From: Phytomonas francai
Taxonomy: Eukaryota > Euglenozoa > Kinetoplastea > Trypanosomatida > Trypanosomatidae
Assembly (NCBI GenBank): GCA_001766655.1
Contig: MJCC01000001.1
Location: forward strand, 62,265 to 126,264
DNA length: 64,000 nt
Reading direction: 5' to 3'
Shown: piece after piece, positions 36,620 through 47,221 of the stretch
Numbering within the stretch: the first letter of the stretch is position 1
Layout of the letters: every line of letters begins with the position of its first letter
Translations under genes and position numbers: made by a program
Notes under the pieces: generated by a model
Seen by the model: only the letters and a program-made list of their open reading frames with translations
Told to the model about the DNA's origin: nothing
The model's database searches: none

Positions 36620-38177
36620 CTTGAACACAAGCCCTCCCGATCCGCTTTCTTCCACTGGCCTGAACAGCTCTGGGTCCACGTCTTCCGATGTAGCTTCATT
36701 AAACATTTCATGGATTGAGTTTCTACGCTCACCACTACAATTACTCCGCTTCTGTGTCTCCTTGCTTCGCTGCTTTGGAAGGATGAGGGAATCTGGGGCT
36801 GTAAACCGATCTTACCGCCGTGCCTTAGTAATTTTAATCACATCCATGAGCTCACTTCTTATCCACACGAGCCGGTGGAACTTGCTCAATAGCATTATCG
36901 TCTATGCCTACACTCTTTCTATCGGAAAACGAGATTTTCATCGATATGAGGCTGCAGCTGATGTGCTGGGTGGATTTCTTGGTGCTACACTAACCAACAT
37001 CTTTCTACATCTACGGGTGCCAACTTTTAGTCCCTTGAAGCAGCGTGTGCCGCACCGGTTAGGCTTGCTGGGGGAACGGCCATTTCTTTTGAGCATTGGT
37101 TCCGCGCTTATAGTTATGCTTGCTACACTTTTCCCCTTTCATAGCTTTTCTGCGCACTTCATCGCCCCTTCCGCACAAAGGTCTTCACAAAAACCGACTG
37201 TGGAAGGAGTGAATGATGGTGAGGCAACGTCTTCCTCTTCGGTTGCCCGTGAAGCGTCGTCAGAAACAACTGCCACGACAAACGAGAGTGTGCGAATCGC
37301 AGATCCCTTGGATAACTCGTTCTTTTCTCAACCATCGACAACTTGTACTAAAGCCTTCGTCTGTGGCGGAGAGACCTTTTCATACGCGCTGTCTGGTTTC
37401 CGATTCATTTACAGGTCTGATGTTACACAACTACGTGGTGCAGTATGGGGCTACTGGATAGATTGGCTCCACAATTACTCTTCAGATATGAGGGCCCCAT
37501 GGTGGTTGTCTGGGTTTGCCACGGACCTTTTGGGTTCCGGAGAGTTCGAAGAAACAACTACGACATCCAGAACAGTATTCTTTACATCAACTACTTCACA
37601 GGATCTCCACCACATGAACGCGCTCGCCTTTGTTATGGGTGCAGGTGTTGCATGGGCAGCAAAGCTTATCCCCAAACTGTCTATAGTGAATTCCTTTATC
37701 GGTCTTTTCTACGAGCTGCCACCATCACCCATCCCCATCCCGAGTGGGCTTATAGATTCCGTGCTCACAGATTTGTCGGTTATACGTGTTTGCACGTCTC
37801 ATTCACGTTGCTTGTCAAATGTTAGCGTTAACTCACATTCCGATGAACATGGTGATAAGGCAAGCAACAGCCGATCCCAAAGTATGACTATTACTGCACC
37901 TGTGGGTTATGGCGCGGCTTCTGAAACCTACATCGATGTTCCCATACCGCCAGAGTGCTTTTGCCCAATTACGCGAAATATTATGTCTGACCCCGTCACG
38001 ACCGTGGATGGCTTCACATATGAACGTGAAGCTATTGAGGAGGGGCTATATCATCGGAATTCCTCCCCCATGACGAACCTACCCCTTACAGACATGACCC
38101 TTGTATGCAATCGACAGGTTTATAGAAAAATACAAGAAGTAGTCGCAGCTTACAATGATATAATCAGAGGAAAATAA
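36474..38177 (+). CDS. Membrane protein with C-terminal U-box (putative E3 ubiquitin ligase)
   Basis: A 567-residue protein. The C-terminal U-box (about 491-562) is clear: IPPECFCPITRNIMSDPV, then TTVDGFTYEREAIEEGL and the SPMTNLPL block. U-boxes recruit E2 enzymes without zinc, so this should be a ubiquitin ligase. The N-terminal 400 residues contain hydrophobic segments at about 13-25 (VPVILWVCAFVLTK), 118-137 (ALVILITSMSSLLIHT), 160-180, 208-225 (LLSIGSALIVMLATLF) and 385-405 (ALAFVMGAGVAWAAKL), so several membrane spans are likely, with Ser/Thr-rich loops. The organelle is not shown; ER, mitochondrial outer membrane or peroxisome are all possible. The frame is open from a TTG at 36435; the first in-frame ATG is 36474. 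Confidence 0.8.
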   Translation: MLIEPYFKPYTVPVILWVCAFVLTKRFPGLLQTLSMRFPSGEASLAQANLNTSPPDPLSSTGLNSSGSTSSDVASLNISWIEFLRSPLQLLRFCVSLLRCFGRMRESGAVNRSYRRALVILITSMSSLLIHTSRWNLLNSIIVYAYTLSIGKRDFHRYEAAADVLGGFLGATLTNIFLHLRVPTFSPLKQRVPHRLGLLGERPFLLSIGSALIVMLATLFPFHSFSAHFIAPSAQRSSQKPTVEGVNDGEATSSSSVAREASSETTATTNESVRIADPLDNSFFSQPSTTCTKAFVCGGETFSYALSGFRFIYRSDVTQLRGAVWGYWIDWLHNYSSDMRAPWWLSGFATDLLGSGEFEETTTTSRTVFFTSTTSQDLHHMNALAFVMGAGVAWAAKLIPKLSIVNSFIGLFYELPPSPIPIPSGLIDSVLTDLSVIRVCTSHSRCLSNVSVNSHSDEHGDKASNSRSQSMTITAPVGYGAASETYIDVPIPPECFCPITRNIMSDPVTTVDGFTYEREAIEEGLYHRNSSPMTNLPLTDMTLVCNRQVYRKIQEVVAAYNDIIRGK

Positions 38178-39137
38178 GTTGCATATGGGTAAAATTATTT
38201 TGAGAAATAAATTGCAACCATCACGAGTTACTCTTGTCCTTTACTTTCACCTATTCCCATGTCCCCCCTCGTCAGAATAAATGGGGTAGCTAATCATACA
38301 TTTTTCGAAGCACCGATTATCCCATCATTTACAATAAATACATCTGAGCCTTATTCAACTTAATTTGTCTATCTATATTTGCAGATAACAGTCTCGCATG
38401 AAATTATTCAGGGTGTTGTCGGCAAAGCATGTTGGCAGAGTTGATCTATTTTTACTCAGATTATTTTTATCAATGATAATGTCATAAAGCAAGTGCACTT
38501 TTTACTTATGAAAAAGCGTAATGATTTAACCTAATTTTTTTATCAACACCTTACTTTTTGGTGTTTATCTTTCCTTTTGCATACCACGATATAGGAAAGG
38601 GCAAAAATGTGTCTCATTCGATAAAAAGAAAATATTAGCGTACACAAAAAGTCTACTGATAAAAGATGAATTATGTTTTTAGATAAAAAGGTCTCTTCTG
38701 AACAATAGGCTGGGCTTGTCATTGGCTCTTTGTTGTTCCTTCCGGTCAAGCAAGCAACTGGGAATCTTGTATAAGGCTGGAGGTAAGATGGAGGTGCTGG
38801 GCAATGTAGAATGCTCTCGTCGATGGCATTTAATTGTATACCACAGCTCATCGTGATTCTGTGTGCTAAAATTCTTAATCACACGGATGAAAGGGTTTTG
38901 ATGCAAGAATACATCTATTCTGGATGAGGACTGAATTGCAACATTAGTTCCCACCCACATCTATCATTAAAAAAGAAAAAAAAACGGAAACTGAATCACG
39001 AAAAAGTGAGATTCAAAATAAAATATGCGATATGAAGAGCCTTTGAGTCTTTTCACCCTATAGGTAGCTTGATTAATTTTCCTAAACACACATAGTCCCT
39101 CTCTCCCTTTCTGGAAAGAATTTTTCCACTCTGTTTT
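38178..39137. other. Intergenic region before the BIVM-like gene
   Basis: 960 bases, AT-rich with poly-A runs. No ATG ORF on the + strand; the minus-strand frames here (38543-38851, 38679-38960, 38967-39203) have no recognisable features. A pyrimidine-rich stretch (CTCTCTCCCTTTCTGGAAAG) ends in AG at 39117-39118. Confidence 0.55.
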
Positions 39138-40910
39138 ATGTCCCGAGAGTCTCTTGACAATCCCCCCGCTTGTATTCACGGTAGCGCTCGAGGTATTGAC
39201 CAATTTGGCGTAGCGTCGCTGGCACCACCTTTCAGAAAAAATGAGGATCCTATGGATGGTAATGTCATGGCATCGTCCGAGGCTACAGATGCTTCACCCA
39301 TAACAACAGCACAGGAAAGGGGGCCAAGCGGAATGGGTGGGTGCCGAAAGGCACCTGTGGAGGCGTGGAGTATCGATTTCAGCAAGCCTATGCCGCGTCG
39401 AAAGACTTGTGCTAAAGAAAGACGCGTGTTGCTCGAGGGTTGGCTACGCCATTCAGAGCAAAAAAATGGTGCCGAAGTGAGCCGATCTCTTTCATTACAA
39501 AAAAAGTCACAGGAAGAGCATTCTGACAGTCATCTAGAAAAACACATTTCGATGGACAGCGAAGGGAACACTGCTGCGGTTGCCACATCAGGGTGCGCGC
39601 TTCATGTGGTCAATGTTGACGGCCTTGAAGATCGAAACGCTATTGTCCCGACAAATCTGCACACTAAACGTGTTGATTTGGAAAAACGCCTGGTTTTGCG
39701 ACTGCCACGCCTCCTGTGTATAAGCAAACAGTATCCCCGTAGCTGTGGAATTACTTCCTTAACTTCGATTTATAATTACCTGTATAGCTGCATCGGTGAA
39801 ACTGCTGCCTATGCTGATATACCGCCCGTCTCTCAAGAAGAAGTCATGACGATCCTCGGATTTGAGCCACCCTTTGGTGAGATTCCGTGGGGGAGCTTCA
39901 CAGGGAATGCGACCCTGATTCGATGGTTTCATGCTCTGAATCGTCACTTCGGTCGCAAGGGTGTTGGCAGTGCGTACATATTATATAAAGAACATGGACA
40001 GGGTAAGACGACGCATATGTACGAAAGCGATGCGGAAGTGTTAGATGCGGTGAAGAAGGCCCTTGCGGACCCCTGCTGTGCACTGATTTATCATTGTTAT
40101 AATCACTACATGGTACCGGTGGGCTATCAGGACATCCCAATCGCACAAACAGACTTCTACAATCCGCAAGTCGAGGCAGAAAACTGTGAAACGAAAATTT
40201 TTATCGGGGAAGTGAGTAGAGGAAAACACGAGGCGATGTATGCACGAAAATGGTCGCTTATCAAGAAGGATATTGAGTGCCAGTCTCCGTACTTTTTCAA
40301 CATCCGGCACCCAGAGCAAGGGGTTCAGCTAAAGTCAGCAAAGGCTCGGCATAATGCTCTGAGCGTCTCAGAAAAACAGCACATAGAGGGTAAAAATGAA
40401 AATGCACGCGTTGAGGATAAGACTGCTCACAACCGTGTAGCTTCTCTTGAATGCGAGGTGAACTCTCAGGTGCAGCAAGCTGAGGACAAGACATTTACTA
40501 ATGGGGATGGCCCTCTCTTTGCTTCGACTCTATCAGCTTCATCGGTGTCCGGTTCGCCTTGTTTTTCAGCGCAGGGCTTTAAGGACGGCGGTGATGTTGC
40601 ATACAGGGCAAGTGGATTAGGGGTGTGCGCAGAAGGGACCGAGACGACTAGCACGAAGCCAGATGTCGCTGCAGTAGAGGACAGTGACGAACCATCGCAT
40701 CTGCGTGCTCCACAAATGGTCGTACCGCCGCCTGTTATAGCCACCCCTGTGACGAAAAAGGCAAAACCAAAGCGGGAACCCGGTAATTTACACTGTTTAA
40801 TAGTTTTTCGGAATGATAGGATCGAAGATAATCTGAGTAAATACGAGCTATACAGTGCCGATGGTTCACTTTCCATGAGCGATGATTTTGATGAGGAGAG
40901 AAAATATTGA
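39138..40910 (+). CDS. BIVM-family protein
   Basis: A 590-residue protein whose central part (about 190-395) matches the animal BIVM family (basic, immunoglobulin-like variable motif-containing). Shared blocks include YPRSCGITSLTSIYNYLYS, VSQEEVMTILGFEPPF, FTGNATLIRWFHALN, IYHCYNHYMVPVGY and the end block GNLHCLIVFRND. Family members keep the Ser-Cys-Gly and His-Cys-x-Asn-His elements. In this protein Cys203 begins a helix after a turn, and His319 and His323 lie in a strand-like segment, which recalls papain-like hydrolases; this last point is inference. The N-terminal 190 residues and the insert at about 395-545 are low in complexity. The biochemical activity of BIVM is not established to my knowledge. 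Its presence in kinetoplastids and animals suggests an old eukaryotic protein. The ATG at 39138 follows AG at 39117-39118. Confidence 0.75.
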   Translation: MSRESLDNPPACIHGSARGIDQFGVASLAPPFRKNEDPMDGNVMASSEATDASPITTAQERGPSGMGGCRKAPVEAWSIDFSKPMPRRKTCAKERRVLLEGWLRHSEQKNGAEVSRSLSLQKKSQEEHSDSHLEKHISMDSEGNTAAVATSGCALHVVNVDGLEDRNAIVPTNLHTKRVDLEKRLVLRLPRLLCISKQYPRSCGITSLTSIYNYLYSCIGETAAYADIPPVSQEEVMTILGFEPPFGEIPWGSFTGNATLIRWFHALNRHFGRKGVGSAYILYKEHGQGKTTHMYESDAEVLDAVKKALADPCCALIYHCYNHYMVPVGYQDIPIAQTDFYNPQVEAENCETKIFIGEVSRGKHEAMYARKWSLIKKDIECQSPYFFNIRHPEQGVQLKSAKARHNALSVSEKQHIEGKNENARVEDKTAHNRVASLECEVNSQVQQAEDKTFTNGDGPLFASTLSASSVSGSPCFSAQGFKDGGDVAYRASGLGVCAEGTETTSTKPDVAAVEDSDEPSHLRAPQMVVPPPVIATPVTKKAKPKREPGNLHCLIVFRNDRIEDNLSKYELYSADGSLSMSDDFDEERKY

Positions 40911-41968
40911 GGTTTTAAATGGTCGCTTCGATGTGTGCTAGATGTTTTTTTGCATGCAAACGAAACAACTGGCCCTACTGCATATTCTGAGTTCTGGAGT
41001 TAGCGGTGCTAGTTTCTTTTCCTTACACTTCGCGATTGTATCATTGCGGCAGTGATAACAGGGTTCCTTGAGACGAAAAAAAATTTCTGCAATCAATCGG
41101 TTATTTCAGTTTACTCTAAAAAGTGTATGTGTGTGTGGGAAGGAGAGAATATATTTAAAAAATTACAACCTATGTGCGTTGCTCAACAGCTTTGTGGTTG
41201 TTGATTTGTCTGATTGTTTTAGAGAACTTTTTTTATTTTTTACTAAATACATCACCATTGAAAGAGCTACATTCGAAAAGTGTGAATGTGGGTTTGTCCC
41301 TCTGTAACAACTCCCCCTCCATGCGGGGGTGATGGGGCCAGTAGGACCGTAAAGCTAAAAAAAAAAACCGTTGTTTTAACATGGAAATCTATTTCTATTG
41401 TTACATAAATAATCAGAAGTTGACTTGGAGTCGCTCTGAGTTCTTCACCATCGTAATATTTCCTCCATAGGCTAAAAAGGGAAAAATAACAACTTGAAAA
41501 TATTCTTCGGTCGCCCATTACGCATATTTTCTTTCTGTGTTTCAACATTAGAGTGTTTACTCGACAGACAGGAAGCCATTGTATCCTGTAATTTACTATC
41601 CACACAAAGGATGAATGCAACAACTCGTTCACGGTTAACTCTAATGTATCGCATTTTGTACCCCATGAGTTTATAACACAATATCTATCCAATGCATTTC
41701 TCTCTTCCTTAAAACTTTGTTATATATATATATATATAATTTGAAGGATTTAGACATTTTTCTTTCATTGTTGTTTGCTAAATTATCTTAGAAAGGTGTT
41801 GAAAAGAGACATAAATTAGGGCCTCAGGTCTTTTATTGCATATTTTTGTTACGAAACTTTGAAACAAAAAGTGATTTTTATTGCTTTAGTATTTGCTTTT
41901 TGGATTCGTAGAGGTAGAGACGTGGGGTGTATCAAATCAAATTCAAGAAGGCTTTAACAGCATTGATT
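40911..41968. other. Intergenic region before the EXO84-like gene
   Basis: 1.06 kb, AT-rich, with a TA repeat at 41721-41738 and an A-run near 41360. Small open frames on both strands look like chance. Candidate acceptors for the next gene are AG at 41888-41889 and 41910-41911. Confidence 0.55.
41721..41738. repeat. TA microsatellite
   Basis: Perfect TA repeat about 230 bases before the EXO84-like gene. Confidence 0.9.
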
Positions 41969-44900
41969 ATGGACTCTGTTCGTAGACAAGAGATGAGGAA
42001 TGCGCGCCGTCAAAGACGTGCCGAAACAGTTGTAGGGACGGGAGTTAGTGAGAACCCCTTGCATGACAGAAACGGCATGCCAAATGCGAACACACCAAAT
42101 CTGCACTTTAGAGAGGCAGCGAACGCTCCAGAAGCAGAAGAAGGGGTTGATTTAAGCCGTAACGTACGCCCACAATCTTCACTTACCGATACCACTCGAC
42201 TTTTAGAAAAGGTTCAGCGTCAAAAAAAGGAAGGTAATGACATCGCGATGGTGCTTTCGGAGCGCGAGGCACTTGTCCAGCGGCGGTACGCACCGAATGT
42301 TCCGGAGTTTTTGCGGCAGTCCCTCTCAACATCGGCTGAAGAACAGTCGATGTTGCGAAACGGAACGTCCGTTCAGACCGCCCACAATTTTAAGAAGGAC
42401 GATCTTCTGGCAACACTTATAGCTGACACGCAAGCAAACTTTCTAAAACTAGATCATGAACTCTCAGAAGACTACTCAATTGCGGCACAGCGCCTGCACA
42501 CCTCGGTGTTTTCGCATGCCAATGATTTTTTAGCCCTCTTCCGAGACGTGGAAAAAGCGAGCGGCCTTGTTGAAGTGCTCAAGGCGAACGTTCAGGGCAC
42601 CAAGGCTGCCATATCGGCTATTAGTAAATTTAGTTACTTCAATATTAGCGAGAACAATTTCCCAGTCGGCAACCCACATTCATCCTATCCAGTAGCTCCA
42701 GCTAAGGTGAGCAAGGTTGGGATCAGCCCTGTCGATACGGGGGAAAATAGGCTGTTATCCCGTCAGCGACCAAGTCTCGTGACCCGCTGTTCCTATGCCT
42801 ACGATGAGTGTAGTGGAAGCATTTGTCGGAATCGCTCGATGGGTCTAGATGGAACACATTTTGGAGGCATTCCGACCAGTTTGTACAAGCGAACACAACG
42901 AGACGCTAACATGGCCGTGGAATCGAATGCTATGACTGAGGGAGCTGTGATGCATCCTGTGGATGGTCTCTCAGATTCAATGCGAGCCTATGGCGACCGC
43001 TCCTTCTTTGCCGCACCGCCTCCAACTGCTACGTCGTCTTGGCCCACAACCCGCTCCTTAAACACTCGGTCCTTTACGCAGTGGCAGCACGCCATTGGCA
43101 GTGGCGCAGATTACACTTGTAAGAAAACGGAGGTCACCCACTTTTCAAATGAAGACGGAGGCAGTAAAAGCCTCGGCATCCCGGCTTCTCGCGAGGACCA
43201 TGGAAAATTAACTTTGAAAAAAAAAGGCTCAGAGTCGCAGTTCACGGAAATACAAATGTTTGCGGATATTCTGAAGGAAGAGGTAGCTCAATTGTTGTCA
43301 GAGAGGCGTCATTCTGAGGCTGCGGAGCTGCTTCGCAGTTTAGGCGACGAAGCAGAGCGCAAAGGTTGTCTCCCACTCTTACTTGAGTTAGAGTCTGCGC
43401 TTGTCCGATCTATCCTTGACAGCCTTAACCATGTGCCCATGACGATGCTGTACGCTGAGAGTGTGCACATACCCTCACTTCGGCTTTTATTGCGGTTTGG
43501 GCGGCACAAGAGCGCGTCCTCGGCCTTTTTGGCGCTTCAATCGGCGTGGCTACGGTATGAACTGCGCAAGTTACACGACAATACTGACCCCGAGCATGCG
43601 AGCATAGTGACGGTGGAATTCTTGGTCGTTGCTATTCGATCAATTCTGCAACGACAACGCACTTTGGGCATATCCTTGGACGAAGCACGAAATGTAGCCG
43701 AGAAGACACCTTCATTAATTAATGGAAGCACTAACAGCAAAGGGGTAGATCATGTGCCACCGAATTCAACAGCGGTTCTCTGGGTGCGTGAGAATGTTGT
43801 GTACTTTGCGCAAGAGCTTCTTACACCTCACGTGCTTAGCTACGGTACGGAAACTGTCGGCGGTGACCCCTCTCAGATCCATCACGCGGTAGCCGTACTG
43901 ACCAAAGTTGTGGACGTGCTGTATGGACTCACATTAGACGGCTTCGCGGGGTATAACGCACTCACACTCCAGTACCTAACACCAGGTTTGATGGTGTTGG
44001 AGGCGGAGTTTGCAAAACTAACCGAAGCACGCTTTGAAAGCACCGGTCGTGCCATGCTCGAATACCTCGTCACGAGTGGGCTTCAAATGTACAAGACAAA
44101 CGCAGCGGAGTATACACCATCTATTTGCGCAGACGCTGCCCGCAAAAGCAACACGCGGTCCTATGAGCTGCTGCAAATCGTTAAAGGAATGCCGGGTGGT
44201 CCGCATATGCGAGCCATTCAGTTGCTCTTGTGTCCGGCCGCTTCCGATTTGTTTGAGCGCCACCACTCTGCGGCATCACCTGGAGCACCAGTCCAGGATA
44301 GTAAAGCGAAGTCAATGAAAAGAAACGAACCCTTCTTTGAACAGAAACAAAACGGTACTAGTAAAGATGGCGGTAGCAGCAGTGTAACTTCTTCCCCATT
44401 TTTGCCCCCAGAGCGATTTAGATTCATGCGCTACGCCAATGGCTGCACAAGTGTGCATGACCTCTTCATGCACTCTGTGGTTCACTTTGTTGCGGCAATG
44501 GGCGGCCATAAGTGGAAGCCAACAAATAACGCTGATAATAACTCCAGTTCTCGAAGCAAAGCTCAAGCCCCTGGGGGACTGGGAAAGGCTATTGCGTCTA
44601 ACTCGACAGCTGCTCGTACATCTGAAGAGGGGAAATATCACAGTAGCGGGGGAGTGCGGCACAATCCGGCCGGAAATACGCCACAGGGTAAGACTAGTTT
44701 GATCTTTGCCGACGCCCTTATTGCCGATACATTCGACCTGACCTTGCACGACTTGTGCGCCGCTTTCTTGTGCACCTCATTGCGACAGCGGTATGCGCTG
44801 ATAGAATTTCTCTCTTCTGAAACCTTCGGCACTCATCAGCAGGCCGTATTCCCCACACCCGCACAGGCGCATTCTGACGTCAAATCGTTGTTTTTCAACG

Positions 44901-47221
44901 ACCCAGTCCAGTCTCCCGGATGGGTGTTCGATGGGTGCAGCGCCCTGCTCTCGGATGTGATAAGCGTCAGCGTGTGGGTATCGTACCTTGTCCTGGGAGG
45001 TGCCGTGGGTCACCTCTTGGGCGACACAACCGTCTTATTTCGCCCACGACATCTCGAGGGCCTACGGCGCGTGCTCCCCGACGTGGTGCAGAGCTGGTTG
45101 GCGACCACCTTATCTCTGGGCTACAGGATCAACAACGTTAGGGAGCTCTTGCCTGCCTCGGCGGCGGCGGCGATCCTGCGTCTACCGCAGCCGAAGACCC
45201 CTATATTCACCACTGGTCAAGAGGGTGGTGCTGCTGTGGACACGAAAGCTGTTCACAGAAGCCCCGCAAAAAGTGCGTCGAATGGTGAATCGACTCCACA
45301 ACAATCGTCAAGGTTTGGTATTGCAACTGGATTGAATATTGTTAACTCGCGCTCTGAATCGTTAGCTGCTGTAAGTAACGCAAATGGAAGGCACCTGTCT
45401 CGGCAACTTAAAAATGCGGTCTCTGCTGCTGGTGACACATATATCAACAGTAGCTTCAAAAGCCGTGAGACGGGTATGTGCGGCTCCTTCGCAGGGGCAC
45501 CAACTGCTGCGGGAAAAAGCAACGGTCAGCGATCGACTTGGCACGACTTCTACAATGGTAATAGCGACACGCCTATTCTGTCCATACCGGTGATGGAATT
45601 CGCTGCTCAGCATGATAACGTGACGAACGAGACCGACCTGAAATCAACACCAGGAAAGGATTCTGATGTTCCAAAATTACAAAACCTCTCGATGTGTGAT
45701 GGGGTGCCACCTCTTTTTCTCGAGTTGTCTACTGCAACGCAAATAGAACAGCGGAATTTGTTGCCTCTCCTTCTTGAAATTTTAGACACAAAGCACTGCA
45801 CGCCGCATGGTTACCGTGTTCATCGGGTCCTAATTTCCATGGGCACATCGTCGTATGCTGACACTCTTGAGCAAACCGACGGCACTACCCAGAAGTTTTC
45901 AAACGTCTGGGCAGTGCGTAGCGCACTCCCTAGTTACCCAGAATTTCCCCTCGGCGAAGAATTCGACCGCGACGATGAGCTTTTTCTTTTTCACTGGTGC
46001 GCTCAAATATCGTTACATTTACTAACGTTGTTCCAAGAAAGGTTTCTGGTGCCAAGCTATGCGCTGAATATGCGCGCGGGCGAATCTGTGGGGCAGTGTC
46101 AGAATTTTCCGCGAGAAAAGGACATCCCCTCAGAGAAAAAAGAGGCAGCTCAGTACCCGGTGCAAGGCTGTGTATCGCCCTCGGACGACGGCGCCTTGGC
46201 AGCTCTTTGTGCGGGTGGTGGCAACTACGTTAGTGCCGTTTGTATGCTACAGTTTTTGGTGGTTCACTTGCTGAAGGATGCGCTGTGCCGTTGCACAACC
46301 TGGAGCGCGGTTTACGCATGCAAGTCTACTGCTGAATGGCGCGCTGACGAACGTGTGCGCCGGCAGCAATTATTCTTTTTTGCACTATTCATGCGGTTTT
46401 GGTCACCCCTTTTTTACGGAGGGATGTCTGTCCCAGTCTCTGACGGTTCCAAGACTCGTGCTGGCGAAACCCAAACGGGAAAGAATTCGATAAGGAGCAA
46501 CGCGGGCATTTTACCCTCGCCCGCTCAACCGAGTTCAGCCGACGAAGATGGTGTACCTGCTTTAGTGATCCTGGAATGGCTCACCACAGGTAGTGTGCCG
46601 CGGCAGCCAAAAACGGCCTTAGCAGCTGCGGTTCCCAATACGACACACGCTGGTGGCGTGGTCTATTCCATGCAAACCGATCGTTATCCCCTAAGCCCAG
46701 CTGGTGGTGATCCACGCTTTCCTACGGCAGTGGATGAGATCTTCAGTGGCAATGGCAGCACTGGAAGAATAAAAGAGGGTGGTCTAATCGGATCCGCGAA
46801 TGCCTTTCCCTCTGTTGCTACCGCCACAAAGGGTAATGCTCAGAACTCGCTGCCTTCGCAAAACGTGCGCATGCAGAACACTAAAAGCACTACAGCTGCT
46901 GCTGCGGATCCCTCCTCGGTGAATGCATCCCTTTGCGGGGAGTCCTATCTGCCAAGCACCCTTCTTAATATTGTGAAGTGTTTTTTTCAAGACAAATTGG
47001 GTGAGCCACATCTTGTTTCAGTTTTGTCATCCGACCACATGCGCGATCGAGTCGATCGTGCACTGATGTCAATCAATCTCGCAGATTTCGTAGGCACCTC
47101 CCATTTGCAAGACGAAGAGGAGGAAGAAAAGACGGACGAGATTGATGCAGTTGCAAACGTTCGGGTAACCTTAGCAGACATGCGAGAATTGCTTTTTAAT
47201 TATATTCAGCCACTTTTGTAG
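41969..47221 (+). CDS. EXO84-like exocyst subunit, 1750 residues
   Basis: The largest protein here. Residues about 144-215 form the long helix typical of tethering-complex subunits (TLIADTQANFLKLDHELSE, then HANDFLALFRDVEKASGLV), where EXO84, VPS51 and COG1 families begin. Residues about 440-640 match the EXO84 core: paired helices, then RLLLRFGRHKSASSAFLAL and WLRYELRKL followed by an Ile/Leu-rich helix. In EXO84 this block reads LxRLGRxxxAxxLFL. The exocyst tethers secretory vesicles, which in trypanosomatids means at the flagellar pocket. The protein is about twice the usual size because of several Ser-, Asn- and Gly-rich insertions after residue 780 and a long C-terminal half with helices (HWCAQISLHLLTLFQERF). 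A COG1 or VPS51 identity cannot be excluded. The frame is open from a GTG at 41927; the ATG at 41969 is the start. Confidence 0.55.
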   Translation: MDSVRRQEMRNARRQRRAETVVGTGVSENPLHDRNGMPNANTPNLHFREAANAPEAEEGVDLSRNVRPQSSLTDTTRLLEKVQRQKKEGNDIAMVLSEREALVQRRYAPNVPEFLRQSLSTSAEEQSMLRNGTSVQTAHNFKKDDLLATLIADTQANFLKLDHELSEDYSIAAQRLHTSVFSHANDFLALFRDVEKASGLVEVLKANVQGTKAAISAISKFSYFNISENNFPVGNPHSSYPVAPAKVSKVGISPVDTGENRLLSRQRPSLVTRCSYAYDECSGSICRNRSMGLDGTHFGGIPTSLYKRTQRDANMAVESNAMTEGAVMHPVDGLSDSMRAYGDRSFFAAPPPTATSSWPTTRSLNTRSFTQWQHAIGSGADYTCKKTEVTHFSNEDGGSKSLGIPASREDHGKLTLKKKGSESQFTEIQMFADILKEEVAQLLSERRHSEAAELLRSLGDEAERKGCLPLLLELESALVRSILDSLNHVPMTMLYAESVHIPSLRLLLRFGRHKSASSAFLALQSAWLRYELRKLHDNTDPEHASIVTVEFLVVAIRSILQRQRTLGISLDEARNVAEKTPSLINGSTNSKGVDHVPPNSTAVLWVRENVVYFAQELLTPHVLSYGTETVGGDPSQIHHAVAVLTKVVDVLYGLTLDGFAGYNALTLQYLTPGLMVLEAEFAKLTEARFESTGRAMLEYLVTSGLQMYKTNAAEYTPSICADAARKSNTRSYELLQIVKGMPGGPHMRAIQLLLCPAASDLFERHHSAASPGAPVQDSKAKSMKRNEPFFEQKQNGTSKDGGSSSVTSSPFLPPERFRFMRYANGCTSVHDLFMHSVVHFVAAMGGHKWKPTNNADNNSSSRSKAQAPGGLGKAIASNSTAARTSEEGKYHSSGGVRHNPAGNTPQGKTSLIFADALIADTFDLTLHDLCAAFLCTSLRQRYALIEFLSSETFGTHQQAVFPTPAQAHSDVKSLFFNDPVQSPGWVFDGCSALLSDVISVSVWVSYLVLGGAVGHLLGDTTVLFRPRHLEGLRRVLPDVVQSWLATTLSLGYRINNVRELLPASAAAAILRLPQPKTPIFTTGQEGGAAVDTKAVHRSPAKSASNGESTPQQSSRFGIATGLNIVNSRSESLAAVSNANGRHLSRQLKNAVSAAGDTYINSSFKSRETGMCGSFAGAPTAAGKSNGQRSTWHDFYNGNSDTPILSIPVMEFAAQHDNVTNETDLKSTPGKDSDVPKLQNLSMCDGVPPLFLELSTATQIEQRNLLPLLLEILDTKHCTPHGYRVHRVLISMGTSSYADTLEQTDGTTQKFSNVWAVRSALPSYPEFPLGEEFDRDDELFLFHWCAQISLHLLTLFQERFLVPSYALNMRAGESVGQCQNFPREKDIPSEKKEAAQYPVQGCVSPSDDGALAALCAGGGNYVSAVCMLQFLVVHLLKDALCRCTTWSAVYACKSTAEWRADERVRRQQLFFFALFMRFWSPLFYGGMSVPVSDGSKTRAGETQTGKNSIRSNAGILPSPAQPSSADEDGVPALVILEWLTTGSVPRQPKTALAAAVPNTTHAGGVVYSMQTDRYPLSPAGGDPRFPTAVDEIFSGNGSTGRIKEGGLIGSANAFPSVATATKGNAQNSLPSQNVRMQNTKSTTAAAADPSSVNASLCGESYLPSTLLNIVKCFFQDKLGEPHLVSVLSSDHMRDRVDRALMSINLADFVGTSHLQDEEEEEKTDEIDAVANVRVTLADMRELLFNYIQPLL

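Noticed and set aside
41068..41692. Several 60-140-codon frames on both strands before the EXO84-like gene
   Set aside because: Most lack ATG starts, they overlap each other on opposite strands, and they reflect AT-rich sequence with few stops by chance.
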